Counted from the stretch's first letter, positions 1 to 10,096 are shown. The stretch: 37,306 nucleotides of DNA from Prevotellaceae bacterium UBA1391 (GCA_002305265.1 DBQP01000015.1:1-37306); one strand, 5' to 3'. The notes: generated by a model not told the origin, from the letters alone. Made by a program: numbers and translations.

Positions 1-311
1 ATGGTTTAGCGGACAGTAATATTTTTGAAAACGACTGCGTTCGTTATTGTTGGCTGCTACGGTGGCAGACGGCGACGAAGGCCTTCGTGGGGCTTCGGGA
101 AGGCCTTCGTGCGGTGTTGCGAAGGCCTTCGTCATTGTTGCCTGACGGGGAGGGATGGGGCCGGCAGCGGCGCTGGGTGCAGGTTTTGGCGGGGCGGGCT
201 GAGGGAAGGGGTGCGCGGTGTGCAGCTGCGGCGCAGGGGGCGGATGGTGTGTGGAGCGGAACGGGCTGCGGCGGTGGTGGCGACGGTGTGCGTCGGGGAG
301 GGGAGGGCATG
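1..311. other. Gene-free left edge
   Basis: No convincing gene is visible here. The stretch holds the first 22-bp repeat array (32-141) and then GC-rich sequence with no recognisable motif. Open frames across it have biased, arginine-rich translations typical of non-coding GC-rich DNA. The gene to the left of the window is not visible. Confidence 0.6.
32..141. repeat. 22-bp tandem array A1 (GGCCTT/GCGTTCG family)
   Basis: Five units start at 32, 54, 76, 98 and 120, exactly 22 bp apart. Unit 32 carries the core CGACTGCGTTCG, unit 54 is degenerate, and units 76, 98 and 120 carry the palindromic core CGAAGGCCTTCG or GGAAGGCCTTCG. A possible decayed unit starts at 10. The remaining 10 bp of each unit vary. 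Confidence 0.85.
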
Positions 312-349
312 AAAAAAAACGGAGCCTCGTCGGGCATGACGAGGCTCCG
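312..349 (-). terminator. Rho-independent terminator of maeB
   Basis: A perfect 12-bp stem (320-331 with 338-349) with a 6-nt loop is followed, on the minus strand, by a run of eight T (plus-strand A at 312-319). It lies about 120 nt past the maeB stop codon and is the clearest intrinsic terminator in the window. It marks the end of the aromatic/malic enzyme transcription unit. Confidence 0.9.
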
Positions 350-467
350 GTGAGCGTTGGGGCGGCGCGTGCGGGCGTGCCGGCCGATGGTGGCGCGAGG
401 GCTCGGCGGTGGGCTGGGCGGGCGCGGCGGCGGGCGACGGGCGGTGCGGCCGGTAGGGGGCTACGGC

Positions 468-2762
<2,295 letters not shown>

Positions 2763-2873
2763 AATGACAATGTATATGAACCTGTTTGTGATGAGTCGAG
2801 GGCTACGCGGGCTGGAGGCGGATGCGGCGGCAGGCGTGCGCGTCGCGGCGGGTCCGGTGTCTGTGTGGCCTGT

Positions 2874-3656
2874 CTACTGGATGTTCTTTCTGATTTTGGT
2901 GAGATAGCGCTGCATGCGCTCCTCGTCCTTGGTGTCGATGATGTCGATGAGTTCCTGCATCTCGGTGCGGATTTGCGACACCTGGTCCTTGGTGTAGGGG
3001 TTGAAGAGAATCTCGCGCAGCAGCGTGTCGTCCTCTCCCAGCACGCCCTGAGCGATGCGCATGTGGCGCTTGAAGGTGGTGCCGGGCGCATCCTGGTGCT
3101 TCATGACGGCGGCGAAGGCGAAGGTGGAGATGAACGGGATGGAGAGCGAGTAGGCCACCGTGCGGTCGTGTTCTTCAAATGTATACTCGCAGATGTGCAG
3201 GCCGAGCTTGCTGTAAAGCTCCTTGAAGAAGCAGCGTCCCATGAAGTCGCCCTCGTTGATGATGATGGCGTTCTCGCTGGCCAGCTGCCCGAGGTTGGCG
3301 AAGGTGGGGCCGAACATCGGGTGCGTGCTCACGTAGTGGAATCCGCTCTGCTCGTAGAACTCCTTGAATCCGGTCTTGACGGAGGATATGTCGCTGAGTA
3401 TGCAGTATTCGGGCAGCAGGGGCATCACCTGGCGGAAGACGTCGAGCGTGTATTTGAGGCTGACGGCGTTGATGACGAGGTCCGCCTTGAAGTCGCGGAT
3501 CTCGTCGAGCGTGGAGAAGCGCTGCGTGTTGTAGAGGAATCTCAGGCGCTGCGGGTCGACGTCGTAGACGGCCACCTCGTGTTCGAAACTGAGCAAGTCG
3601 CAGAAGAACGAGCCCATCTTTCCTGCGCCGAGAATGAGTATTTTCATCTCTTTCAT
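2874..3656 (-). CDS. tyrA: Prephenate dehydrogenase
   Basis: This 260-residue cytosolic enzyme should oxidise prephenate toward 4-hydroxyphenylpyruvate, the tyrosine branch. Seen: an N-terminal Rossmann motif GAGKMG (10-15), an acidic residue at the end of the second strand (Asp32, suggesting NAD preference), the SSVK segment near 91-94 and the HPMFGP motif at 112-117. Two starts are possible, 3656 or 3647 (MKEMK versus MKILI); both leave the Rossmann fold intact. It belongs to the aromatic cluster but is separated from the DAHP synthase/chorismate mutase gene by the HHH gene and by a 22-bp repeat array just upstream of its start. Confidence 0.93.
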   Translation of the reverse strand: MKEMKILILGAGKMGSFFCDLLSFEHEVAVYDVDPQRLRFLYNTQRFSTLDEIRDFKADLVINAVSLKYTLDVFRQVMPLLPEYCILSDISSVKTGFKEFYEQSGFHYVSTHPMFGPTFANLGQLASENAIIINEGDFMGRCFFKELYSKLGLHICEYTFEEHDRTVAYSLSIPFISTFAFAAVMKHQDAPGTTFKRHMRIAQGVLGEDDTLLREILFNPYTKDQVSQIRTEMQELIDIIDTKDEERMQRYLTKIRKNIQ

Positions 3657-3694
3657 CGTGTGTTCGGGTTGATAAAATGCGTGTGTGGGTGTGT

Positions 3695-3782
3695 GTGGAG
3701 TGCGCCGGCTGTACGTTTACCGTGCGTGGGCTGAGCATTTGACGTGCATTGGCTGTGCTTTTACCGTGAGCCGGCTTCTTGT
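3695..3782. repeat. 22-bp tandem array A2 (GTGCG..GGCTG type)
   Basis: Four units start at 3695, 3717, 3739 and 3761. They share the elements GTGCG (or GTGAG, GTGCA) and GGCT at fixed positions, but not the core of the other arrays. The array fills the 128-nt gap between the HHH stop codon (3785) and the tyrA start and ends two bases before that stop. Confidence 0.75.
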
Positions 3783-3784
3783 CT

Positions 3785-4768
3785 TTACTGTGTCGAGAAT
3801 TCGAGGTAGGGAAGCAGCCGCTCCAGTTCCTCTGCGCTGAAGATGCGCGTCTGGCGCAGCTGCTCTGCGCTGCGGATGGGGCCGTAGAGCCGCTGATAGG
3901 CGCTCAGGGCACTGGCGCGGCGAAAACCGATGTAGGGATGTCGCCCTTGTTCCGACATGTCGGTGGTGGCGAGATTGATCCGGCGCTGTGTGCCGGGGGT
4001 GACGAAGAACCACTCCAGGGTCTCTTCCGGGAAGTTGCTGATGTCGAGCAGCTGCTCCACGCTCACAAAGCCGCCGAGCCGCTGACGCAGCCGGACGACG
4101 CTGCTGGCGAAATGACTGCCGATGCCGGGGATGCGCATCAGCAGCGTCGTGTCGGCCGTGTTGGCGTCGACGAGTGTCAGCTCGCGGAACTTGTTGCGGT
4201 CGGGGTAGCTGTTCCGGGCTTCGCGCTGCAGCCGGATGATGCTGTCGCGCTGCCGATAGGCTGCCGCCTGTGCGCTCCGCGGATGGTCGTCGTAGCGTTG
4301 CAGTCCGTTGCCGTAGTCCTTCCGACCGCCGGCGTAGCGCGGTTGCTGTCGGAACGATGCGCCAATCTGGATGTAGGGGCGCAGCGGAGCGATGTCGGCT
4401 TCGCTCCATCCATACGTGTCGAGCAGGTCGTCGGCAGTGCGGAACACCTTTCCCGCCGCTCTGTAGCGGAGGAAAGTGCGCACGAGGCGTGGGCTGATGC
4501 CGAAGCCGACCAGCGTGGCGGAGTCGACGGTGTTGGGGTCGAAGACGTGCAGCGGTGCACCGGCAGCGACTTCACCTGCTGTCTCGACAGGACTTCCGGG
4601 GGCGTCCGAGGGTGGCGCGGGCGTCGTTTGCTGATGCGGAGGCTGCGCTGTCTTTGGCTCGGACGTGCGCAGCAAGGCATAAGCTGCGATGCTGACGATG
4701 GCGACGGCCGCCAGTGCGAGGATGGCGCGTCGGTCTGACTTTCGGAAGTAGAAGTAGTCTTTGAGCAT
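3785..4768 (-). CDS. Membrane-anchored helix-hairpin-helix (ComEA-like) protein
   Basis: The 327-residue product has one N-terminal membrane segment (about 14-34) after a basic stretch, a Pro/Ala/Thr-rich linker (40-72) and helix-hairpin-helix repeats at about 78-125, 200-245 (IPGIGSHFASSVVRLR) and 278-323. HHH domains of this type bind DNA in ComEA-like proteins, and in Bacteroidetes similar membrane-anchored HHH proteins are common but mostly uncharacterised. The likely topology puts the HHH part outside the cytoplasmic membrane. It sits 104 nt after the DAHP synthase/chorismate mutase stop and interrupts the aromatic gene set before tyrA; no metabolic link to that pathway is evident. Confidence 0.85.
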   Translation of the reverse strand: MLKDYFYFRKSDRRAILALAAVAIVSIAAYALLRTSEPKTAQPPHQQTTPAPPSDAPGSPVETAGEVAAGAPLHVFDPNTVDSATLVGFGISPRLVRTFLRYRAAGKVFRTADDLLDTYGWSEADIAPLRPYIQIGASFRQQPRYAGGRKDYGNGLQRYDDHPRSAQAAAYRQRDSIIRLQREARNSYPDRNKFRELTLVDANTADTTLLMRIPGIGSHFASSVVRLRQRLGGFVSVEQLLDISNFPEETLEWFFVTPGTQRRINLATTDMSEQGRHPYIGFRRASALSAYQRLYGPIRSAEQLRQTRIFSAEELERLLPYLEFSTQ

Positions 4769-4872
4769 GTCGGGGTGTGTCCAGTGGATGTCGTCTGGGT
4801 GCGCTCACTTCTTTCAGGCAGGCAGTGCGATGGTTTTGCGCTGCGCGGGGATGACGGTCCTGCCGCTGCCGC

Positions 4873-5946
4873 TTAGTCGGCGCGGTTCAGGATTTCCAGC
4901 TGCTGGCGCACGCTTTCTGCATGGATGGCTTCGAATATCTGGCGCGTGCATGCCGCGTCGATGCCGACCAGGCTGCCTTGTGCGCCGCGCTTGTCGAGGA
5001 TTTCGCTGTAGCGGGTGGTCTGCAGGATGGTCATGTCGTGCTCTTTCTTGTATTGTCCGATCTCGCGGCAGATGCGCATTCGCTTCGCGAGCAGGTCGAT
5101 GAGGTTGTCGTCGAGCTCGTCAATCTGTCGCCGGAGCATCGTGATGTTCTCGGTTGTGATGGTCTCGTCGCGAATGACGAGCAGGTTGAGGATGTACTCC
5201 AGGACGTCGGGTGTGACTTGCTGCTTGGCGTCGCTCCACGCTGCGTCGGGGTTGCAGTGGCTTTCGACGATGAGTCCGTCGAAGCCGAGGTCCATGGCCT
5301 GCTGGCAGAGTGGGGCGATGAGCTCGCGCTGTCCGCCGATGTGGCTGGGGTCGCAGATGATGGAGAGCTGCGGCATGCGTCGGCGGAGCTCGATGGGAAT
5401 CTGCCACATGGGGAGGTTGCGGTAGATTTTCTTGTCGTAGCTGGAGAAGCCGCGGTGGATGGCTCCGAGGCGGGTGATGCCGGCTGCGTTGAGTCGCTCG
5501 AGCGCGCCAATCCAGAGCTCGAGGTCAGGATTGACCGGATTCTTGACGAGCACGGGGATGTCGACGCCCTTCAGTGCATCGGCGATTTCCTGCATGGCGA
5601 AGGGGTTGGCCGTGGTGCGGGCGCCGATCCAGAGCAGGTCGATGCCATACTGGAGGGCGAGTTCGATGTGGCGCGGCATGGCTACTTCGGTGGAGGTGAG
5701 CATGCCGGTTTCTTCCTTCACGCGCTGCATCCATGGCAGGGCTTTTTCGCCGTTTCCTTCGAAGCCTCCGGGCTTGGTGCGGGGTTTCCAGATGCCGGCG
5801 CGGAAGATCTTGATGCCGTTGTCGGCCAGCTGGCGTGCGCTGTCGATCACTTGTTCTTCGGTTTCGGCGCTGCAGGGGCCGGCGATGATGAGCGGCCGCT
5901 TGTCTTCAACGCCGGGGAGGGCGAGGGGAGAGATGGTGAGTTCCAT
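4873..5946 (-). CDS. Bifunctional DAHP synthase / chorismate mutase (type II)
   Basis: A 357-residue fused enzyme. The N-terminal domain (about 1-260) is a DAHP synthase/KDO8P-synthase-family barrel with AGPCSAE (22-28), KPRTKPGGF (54-62), GARTTANP, KNPVNP and DPSHIGG; it condenses erythrose-4-phosphate with PEP, the entry to the shikimate pathway. The C-terminal part (about 268-357) is a helical AroQ-type chorismate mutase with LRRQIDELDDNLIDLLAKRM and a YKKEH segment. The start at MELTISP (5946) is chosen because the upstream residues lack homology. It lies 43 nt after the aminotransferase. The fusion feeds chorismate directly to prephenate for neighbouring pheA and tyrA. Confidence 0.95.
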   Translation of the reverse strand: MELTISPLALPGVEDKRPLIIAGPCSAETEEQVIDSARQLADNGIKIFRAGIWKPRTKPGGFEGNGEKALPWMQRVKEETGMLTSTEVAMPRHIELALQYGIDLLWIGARTTANPFAMQEIADALKGVDIPVLVKNPVNPDLELWIGALERLNAAGITRLGAIHRGFSSYDKKIYRNLPMWQIPIELRRRMPQLSIICDPSHIGGQRELIAPLCQQAMDLGFDGLIVESHCNPDAAWSDAKQQVTPDVLEYILNLLVIRDETITTENITMLRRQIDELDDNLIDLLAKRMRICREIGQYKKEHDMTILQTTRYSEILDKRGAQGSLVGIDAACTRQIFEAIHAESVRQQLEILNRAD

Positions 5947-5989
5947 ATGGTCTGATGTTTGATGTGCGGTGGGTGATGGGTAGGCGGGT

Positions 5990-7180
5990 TCAGGCAAACA
6001 CGCGTTGGATGCGCCGCAGGGCTTCCTGCATCTGCTCTTCTTTGGCGCAGAGCGAGATGCGCACGTAGCGGCTGCCGTTGGAGCCGAAGATGAAGCCAGG
6101 CGTGATGAAGACGTGGGCCTCGTGGAGCACGCGCTCGGTGAGGTCTTCCACGTTGGCCACGGCGTCGGGGATGCGGCCCCAGAGGAACATGCCGGTCTGC
6201 TGAGGGTCGAAGGTGCATCCGATGGTGGTCATGATTTGCTCGGCGATGGCGCGTCGGCCGCTGTAGGTGGCGATGTTGGCTGCCGCGTGCCATTCGTCGG
6301 TGTTGTCGTAGGCGGCGACGGCGGCCAGCTGCATGGCGCGGAAGGTGCCGGAGTCGATGTTGCTCTTGATGCGGAGTATCCATTGCACGAAGGTGGCGTT
6401 GGTGGCCAGCAGTCCTACGCGCCAACCGGGCATGTTGTGGCTTTTCGACATCGAGTTGAGCTCGATGCAGCATTCTTTGGCGCCGTCCACCTGCAGGATG
6501 CTCAGGTGCTCGCCCTCGTTGAGGATGAAACTGTAGGGATTGTCGTTCACCACGACGATGTCGTGCTTGCGGGCAAAGGCCACGATGCGCTCGTAGAGGT
6601 CGCGTGTGGCGCGTCCGCCCGTCGGCATGTGGGGATAGTTGGTCCACATGATCTTCACGCGGCTGAGGTCCATCTGCTCCAGTTGCTCGAAGTCGGGTTG
6701 CCAGCCGTTCGCCTCGGTCAGGTCGTAGTTCACCACCTCGGTGCCGAGGATGCGGTTGAGCGAGGTGTAGGTGGGGTAGCCGGGGTTGGGCACGAGCACT
6801 TGGTCGCCGGGATTGCAGAGGGCGAGCGTGATGTGCAGGATGCCTTCCTTCGAGCCGATGAGCGGCTGGATTTCGGTGGCGGGGTCGAGCGTCACGCCAT
6901 ACCAGCGCTGGTAGAAGCGGGCCATGGCCTCGCGCAGTTCGGGCGTGCCCACCGTGGGCTGGTAGCCGTGGGCCTCCGGCTGTCGCGCCACCTCGCACAG
7001 GAGGTCGATGGTCTGCGCGGAGGGCGGCATGTCGGGGCTGCCGATGGCCAGCGAGATGATGTTCTTGCCTTCGGCGTTGAGGCGGGCGATTTCCTTGCCC
7101 TTGCGGCTGAAGTAGTATTCCGACACGGCGGCGATGCGCTCGGCCGGCTGTATGGCTGTGTTATAGGGTTGATTTTCCAT
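5990..7180 (-). CDS. Class I/II PLP-dependent aminotransferase (aromatic cluster)
   Basis: A 396-residue fold-type I aminotransferase. The PLP lysine is Lys246 in SMSKSHNMPGWRVG; Asn181/Pro183 (NYPHMPTG), Asp213 (VNDNPY) and Arg254 complete the cofactor and carboxylate site. Its place between pheA and the DAHP synthase/chorismate mutase gene suggests it transaminates phenylpyruvate, 4-hydroxyphenylpyruvate or prephenate, but the family also includes aspartate and LL-DAP aminotransferases, so substrate is inferred from context. The start overlaps the 3' end of pheA by 20 nt, which implies translational coupling. Confidence 0.92.
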   Translation of the reverse strand: MENQPYNTAIQPAERIAAVSEYYFSRKGKEIARLNAEGKNIISLAIGSPDMPPSAQTIDLLCEVARQPEAHGYQPTVGTPELREAMARFYQRWYGVTLDPATEIQPLIGSKEGILHITLALCNPGDQVLVPNPGYPTYTSLNRILGTEVVNYDLTEANGWQPDFEQLEQMDLSRVKIMWTNYPHMPTGGRATRDLYERIVAFARKHDIVVVNDNPYSFILNEGEHLSILQVDGAKECCIELNSMSKSHNMPGWRVGLLATNATFVQWILRIKSNIDSGTFRAMQLAAVAAYDNTDEWHAAANIATYSGRRAIAEQIMTTIGCTFDPQQTGMFLWGRIPDAVANVEDLTERVLHEAHVFITPGFIFGSNGSRYVRISLCAKEEQMQEALRRIQRVFA

Positions 7181-8003
7181 CGAGGTATTCTCCTAAGATT
7201 TTGAGTTGGCGTGTGAGCGGACGGATGGCGTCTATCGACTGCAGGTAGCGCACGTAGTCGTTGTAGGTGAGGTCGACGTAGAACATGTATTCCCATTCGC
7301 GTCCGATGATGGGGAGCGACTGTATCTTGGTGAGGTTGATGTGGTAGAAGGAGAAGATGCTGAGCACCTGCGAGAGGCAGCCTTCGTTGTGGCTGGTGGT
7401 GAAGACGATGCTCGACTTGTTCGACTGGCGCGGGTTGCAGATGCGCTCGGCCTGCATGGCGTCGGCCACGACGAGGAAGCGCGTGAAGTTGTGCTTGTTG
7501 GTCTCGATGCCCTCCTCCAGCACCTTCATGCCGTAGAGCGGCGCGGCCATCTTGCTGCAGATGGCAGCATGCCCGCGGAGCTGTCCGCTGCTGATGTCGG
7601 CGGCGGCGCCGGCCGTGTCCTCGGCCTCCACCACCTTCAGCTCGGGGTGGCGCTTGAGGAAGTCGCGGCACTGCATCAGCGCCACGGGGTGGGAGTTCAC
7701 CTCCGTCAGGTCGGCCCAGTCCTCGTCGGGCAGGCACATGATGCTGTGCGAGATGCGCAGCTTGTGCTCGCCGGCTATCTGCAGGCCGCTCTCGCGCAGC
7801 AGCTCGTAGTTGCGGAGCAGGCTCCCGGCAATCGTGTTCTCGATGGCGCAGAGGCCCACCACCTCGGGGTCGTGGCGAAGCTTCTGGAAGAGTTCCTCGA
7901 ATGTGTCGCAGCAGATCAGCTCGATGTCTTCGTTCTCGAAGAACTTGTGGGCGGCGATGTCGTGGAAACTGCCGATGACTCCCTGTATGGCTACTTTTCT
8001 CAT
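7161..8003 (-). CDS. pheA: Prephenate dehydratase with ACT domain
   Basis: A 280-residue monofunctional enzyme converting prephenate to phenylpyruvate. The PDT domain contains ENTIAGS (55-61) and the catalytic TRF motif (174-176). An ACT domain follows at about 197-275, where the glycine-led ligand motif is GCLSQVLSIF and the usual ESRP is replaced by QSLP (228-231). Start chosen at MRKVAIQG (8003), where homology begins; in-frame upstream codons run into the attenuator hairpin. It is the first gene of the minus-strand aromatic cluster and lies about 90 nt downstream of the leader terminator at 8094-8125, so its expression should depend on read-through of that attenuator. Confidence 0.96.
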   Translation of the reverse strand: MRKVAIQGVIGSFHDIAAHKFFENEDIELICCDTFEELFQKLRHDPEVVGLCAIENTIAGSLLRNYELLRESGLQIAGEHKLRISHSIMCLPDEDWADLTEVNSHPVALMQCRDFLKRHPELKVVEAEDTAGAAADISSGQLRGHAAICSKMAAPLYGMKVLEEGIETNKHNFTRFLVVADAMQAERICNPRQSNKSSIVFTTSHNEGCLSQVLSIFSFYHINLTKIQSLPIIGREWEYMFYVDLTYNDYVRYLQSIDAIRPLTRQLKILGEYLDGKSTL

Positions 8004-8093
8004 GTCTGTTCTCTGTTCCTGTTTTTCTCGTCGTCCTCTTGCCCGCAGCATTCGTTCTGCGGCCGCGCTGCATGGGCGGGGGAGAGAAACGAA

Positions 8094-8125
8094 AATCCCG
8101 CTCATCTGGGCAGGTGGGCGGGATT
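8094..8125 (-). terminator. Attenuator terminator of the pheA leader
   Basis: On the minus strand, a 14-bp stem (8125-8112 with 8107-8094, two wobble pairs) with a GGGC-type 4-nt loop is followed by a T-rich tract (TTCGTTTCTC). The outer stem is GCGGGATT pairing with AATCCCGC. It sits 68 nt after the stop codon of the Phe/Tyr leader peptide and before pheA. Its upstream arm can instead pair with GCGGGA at 8186-8191, beside the leader stop codon. Confidence 0.8.
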
Positions 8126-8130
8126 AGCAA

Positions 8131-8191
8131 GTATGTCTTCTAATTGAATGTCTGTGTGTGAGTCCTTTGCATCATGCATACACCTTCCCGC
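8131..8191 (-). promoter_or_regulatory. Candidate antiterminator of the pheA leader
   Basis: Two nested pairings are visible on the minus strand: GCGGGA (8191-8186) with TCCCGC inside the upstream part of the terminator, and GTATG (8181-8177) with CATAC (8135-8131). The first segment starts one base past the leader stop codon, so a ribosome finishing the peptide would cover it, while a ribosome stalled at the upstream Phe/Tyr codons would leave it free. Inferred from base complementarity only. Confidence 0.6.
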
Positions 8192-8192
8192 T

Positions 8193-8249
8193 TCACTTTG
8201 TGCTAAAGTAAAAGTAGAAGAAGTAATATGTGTTGTAAAAAGACTTCAT
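8193..8249 (-). CDS. Phe/Tyr leader peptide of the aromatic operon
   Basis: An 18-codon ORF, MKSFYNTYYFFYFYFSTK, with five Phe and five Tyr residues. It lies between a Bacteroidetes-type promoter (8329-8359) and a terminator hairpin (8094-8125), upstream of pheA, and reads in the same direction. Amino acid content matches exactly the products of the downstream pathway, the hallmark of ribosome-mediated attenuation as in enterobacterial pheL, though the sequence itself is unrelated to pheL as far as I can tell. When Phe- or Tyr-tRNA is scarce the ribosome should stall within codons 4-15 and permit antitermination. Too short for normal gene callers. Confidence 0.88.
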   Translation of the reverse strand: MKSFYNTYYFFYFYFSTK

Positions 8250-8328
8250 GCAAGTGGTTTTGAGCAGGCGTCCGTCCGAATACTCGGCTGCAGGCCGACG
8301 GCCTGACGGATTCCTTGGTTTTGCACTG

Positions 8329-8359
8329 CAAAGGTAACATTTTTGCGGTTCATAGCAAA
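8329..8359 (-). promoter_or_regulatory. Promoter of the pheA leader/operon
   Basis: On the minus strand, TTTG (8359-8356), a 19-nt spacer, and TACCTTTG (8336-8329) match the Bacteroidetes -33/-7 consensus TTTG-N19-TAnnTTTG. Transcription would begin near 8320-8325, about 75 nt ahead of the leader peptide start. Confidence 0.78.
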
Positions 8360-8631
8360 ACATAACGCCGTTTTTTTTAATTTTTCCTTCGTTTCCCTTA
8401 CATTTTCCTATATTCGGCCCCTTCCCGCCGCTTTCCTCCACCCCTGCCGCGCTACGGATGGCCCGTCGACCCTGCTGCAGCCCGCCCGCAGGCTGCCCTG
8501 CGACTGCCGCCAGTCGCACCGCACAGCAGGCGTCGCCGGCGCCCGTCTGCCACGGCGGCGCCGCTGCGGCCGCACGCGCCGCTTGCTGCGCCTGCACCGG
8601 CGGAAGGCAGAGCCGTGGCTGCGCGGGAAAA
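8360..8631. other. Gene-free stretch between pheA promoter and array A3
   Basis: GC-rich sequence between the divergent pheA and trpS units. It has many CTGC and GCCG repeats but no frame with protein-like composition and no hairpin terminator that I can identify. It may be decayed repeat material continuing the array that starts at 8632. Confidence 0.5.
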
Positions 8632-8763
8632 CGACTGCGTTCGTTTGCCGAAACCACTGCGCTCGTTTTCGGAAACGAACGCAGTCGTTTTTCCGCACGA
8701 AGGCCTTCGCGACAGATCGAGAAGGCCTTCCCAGCGCCGCGCGAAGGCCTTCTCGGCCAACCG
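8632..8763. repeat. 22-bp tandem array A3 (GGCCTT/GCGTTCG family)
   Basis: Six units start at 8632, 8654, 8676, 8698, 8720 and 8742. The first two carry CGACTGCGTTCG-like cores, the third carries the reverse complement of that core (CGAACGCAGTCG), and the last three carry the palindromic GAAGGCCTTC core. The register never slips. It lies between the divergent pheA and trpS promoters. Confidence 0.9.
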
Positions 8764-8911
8764 CCCGCTCCGCGGTGGCGGAGCAGGGCTGCGGCGGCAG
8801 TGCGGTGGGCATGCCATGCGCCGGCATGCATGGCGCCCGTAAAATCGGTGCGATGCGGCGGCTCGGGCCTACAAACGCGGCGGATTTGTGCGGAAGTTGC
8901 GAAAAAATGCG

Positions 8912-8919
8912 TAACTTTG
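8912..8919 (+). promoter_or_regulatory. Promoter -7 box of trpS
   Basis: TAACTTTG followed by C matches TAnnTTTG; an upstream TTTG lies at a slightly long spacing (23 nt). The trpS start codon follows about 70 nt later. A small hairpin (CCGGCA/TGCCGG, 8951-8965) lies in the leader. Confidence 0.6.
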
Positions 8920-8991
8920 CAGCGTCTACATATAATAAAGATACGCGCGACCGGCATGTTGCCGGCGCATCTCAGCAGATAAAACCACACC

Positions 8992-9981
8992 ATGGACATC
9001 GTACTCAGCGGCATCCGCCCTACCGGAAACCTGCACCTCGGCAACTACTACGGAGCTGTGCGCAGCTTTGTGAAAATGCAGAATGAATACAACAGCTTCT
9101 TCTTCATAGCCGACTGGCATTCCCTCACCACCCATCCTCGTCCGCAGGACATCCAGCAGTCGGCGCGCACCATCCTGGCCGAATACCTGGCGTGCGGGCT
9201 CGACCCCGAGAAGGCCACCATCTACGTGCAGAGCGACGTGCCCGAGACCATCGAGCTCTACCTCTATCTCAACATGAACACCTACATCGGCGAGCTCGGC
9301 CGCGTGACGACCTTCAAGGAGAAGGCACGCCAGCAGCCCGACAACGTGAACGCCGGACTCTTCACCTATCCCACGCTCATGGCGGCGGACATCCTCCAGC
9401 ACCGCGCCAAGTTCGTGCCCGTGGGAAAAGACCAGGAGCAGAACATGGAGATGGCCCGCAAGTGTGCACGACGCTTCAACAACATCTACCAGACCGAGCT
9501 CTTCCCCGAACCGCAGAACTTCTATTTCGGCAACGAGGCGCTCAAGGTGCCCGGACTCGACGGCAGCGGCAAGATGGGCAAGAGCGAGGGCAACTGCATC
9601 TACCTCTGCGACGACGAGAAGGTCGTGCGCAAGAAAGTGATGCGCGCCGTGACGGACAACGGTCCGCAGGAGATGAATAGCCCGAAGCCGGACGTCATCC
9701 AGAACCTCTTCACCCTACTCCACATCGTGAGCGACGAGGAGACCTACAAGTACTTCGACGAGAAATGGAACGACTGCACCCTGCGCTACGGCGACCTCAA
9801 GAAGCAGCTCGCCGAAGACATGGTGCGCACGCTCAACCCCATCCGCGAGCGCATCGAGGAGTATAAATCGAACACGGAACTGCTCGACAAAATCGCCCGC
9901 ATGGGTGCCGACAAGGCCCGCGAAAGCGCCGCAGCCACACTCCGCGAGGTGCGCAAGATCATCGGATTCCGCGTCTATTGA
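8992..9981 (+). CDS. trpS: Tryptophanyl-tRNA synthetase
   Basis: A 329-residue class Ic aminoacyl-tRNA synthetase charging tRNA-Trp in the cytosol. Seen: the HIGH-equivalent HLGN at 15-18 after GIRPTGN, and the KMSKS-equivalent KMGKS at 194-198 in DGSGKMGKSEGN; KDQEQ and the AADILQ segment are typical for TrpRS. Length matches bacterial TrpRS. It is transcribed alone from a promoter at 8912-8919 and ends at a strong hairpin (10050-10096). No Trp-rich leader is visible upstream. Confidence 0.97.
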   Translation: MDIVLSGIRPTGNLHLGNYYGAVRSFVKMQNEYNSFFFIADWHSLTTHPRPQDIQQSARTILAEYLACGLDPEKATIYVQSDVPETIELYLYLNMNTYIGELGRVTTFKEKARQQPDNVNAGLFTYPTLMAADILQHRAKFVPVGKDQEQNMEMARKCARRFNNIYQTELFPEPQNFYFGNEALKVPGLDGSGKMGKSEGNCIYLCDDEKVVRKKVMRAVTDNGPQEMNSPKPDVIQNLFTLLHIVSDEETYKYFDEKWNDCTLRYGDLKKQLAEDMVRTLNPIRERIEEYKSNTELLDKIARMGADKARESAAATLREVRKIIGFRVY

Positions 9982-10049
9982 GCCCGACTGCCCGTTGCGC
10001 CGGCACCGTCCGCGCCACGGCATCGCCCCATCTTTTCCTCCACAACGCC

Positions 10050-10096
10050 CGAGCGGCAGCAAGACCACGTCTCAGTGCAGGTCTTGCTGCCGCTCG
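10050..10096 (+). terminator. Terminator-like hairpin after trpS
   Basis: A perfect 17-bp inverted repeat (10050-10066 with 10080-10096) with a 13-nt loop, starting 69 nt past the trpS stop. The following sequence is only weakly T-rich (ACTCGTTTT), so termination is likely but not certain. Confidence 0.75.

Noticed and set aside
8193..9044. 283-residue minus-strand ORF covering the pheA leader
   Set aside because: Only its last 18 codons make sense; the rest crosses the promoter and array A3 with biased composition.
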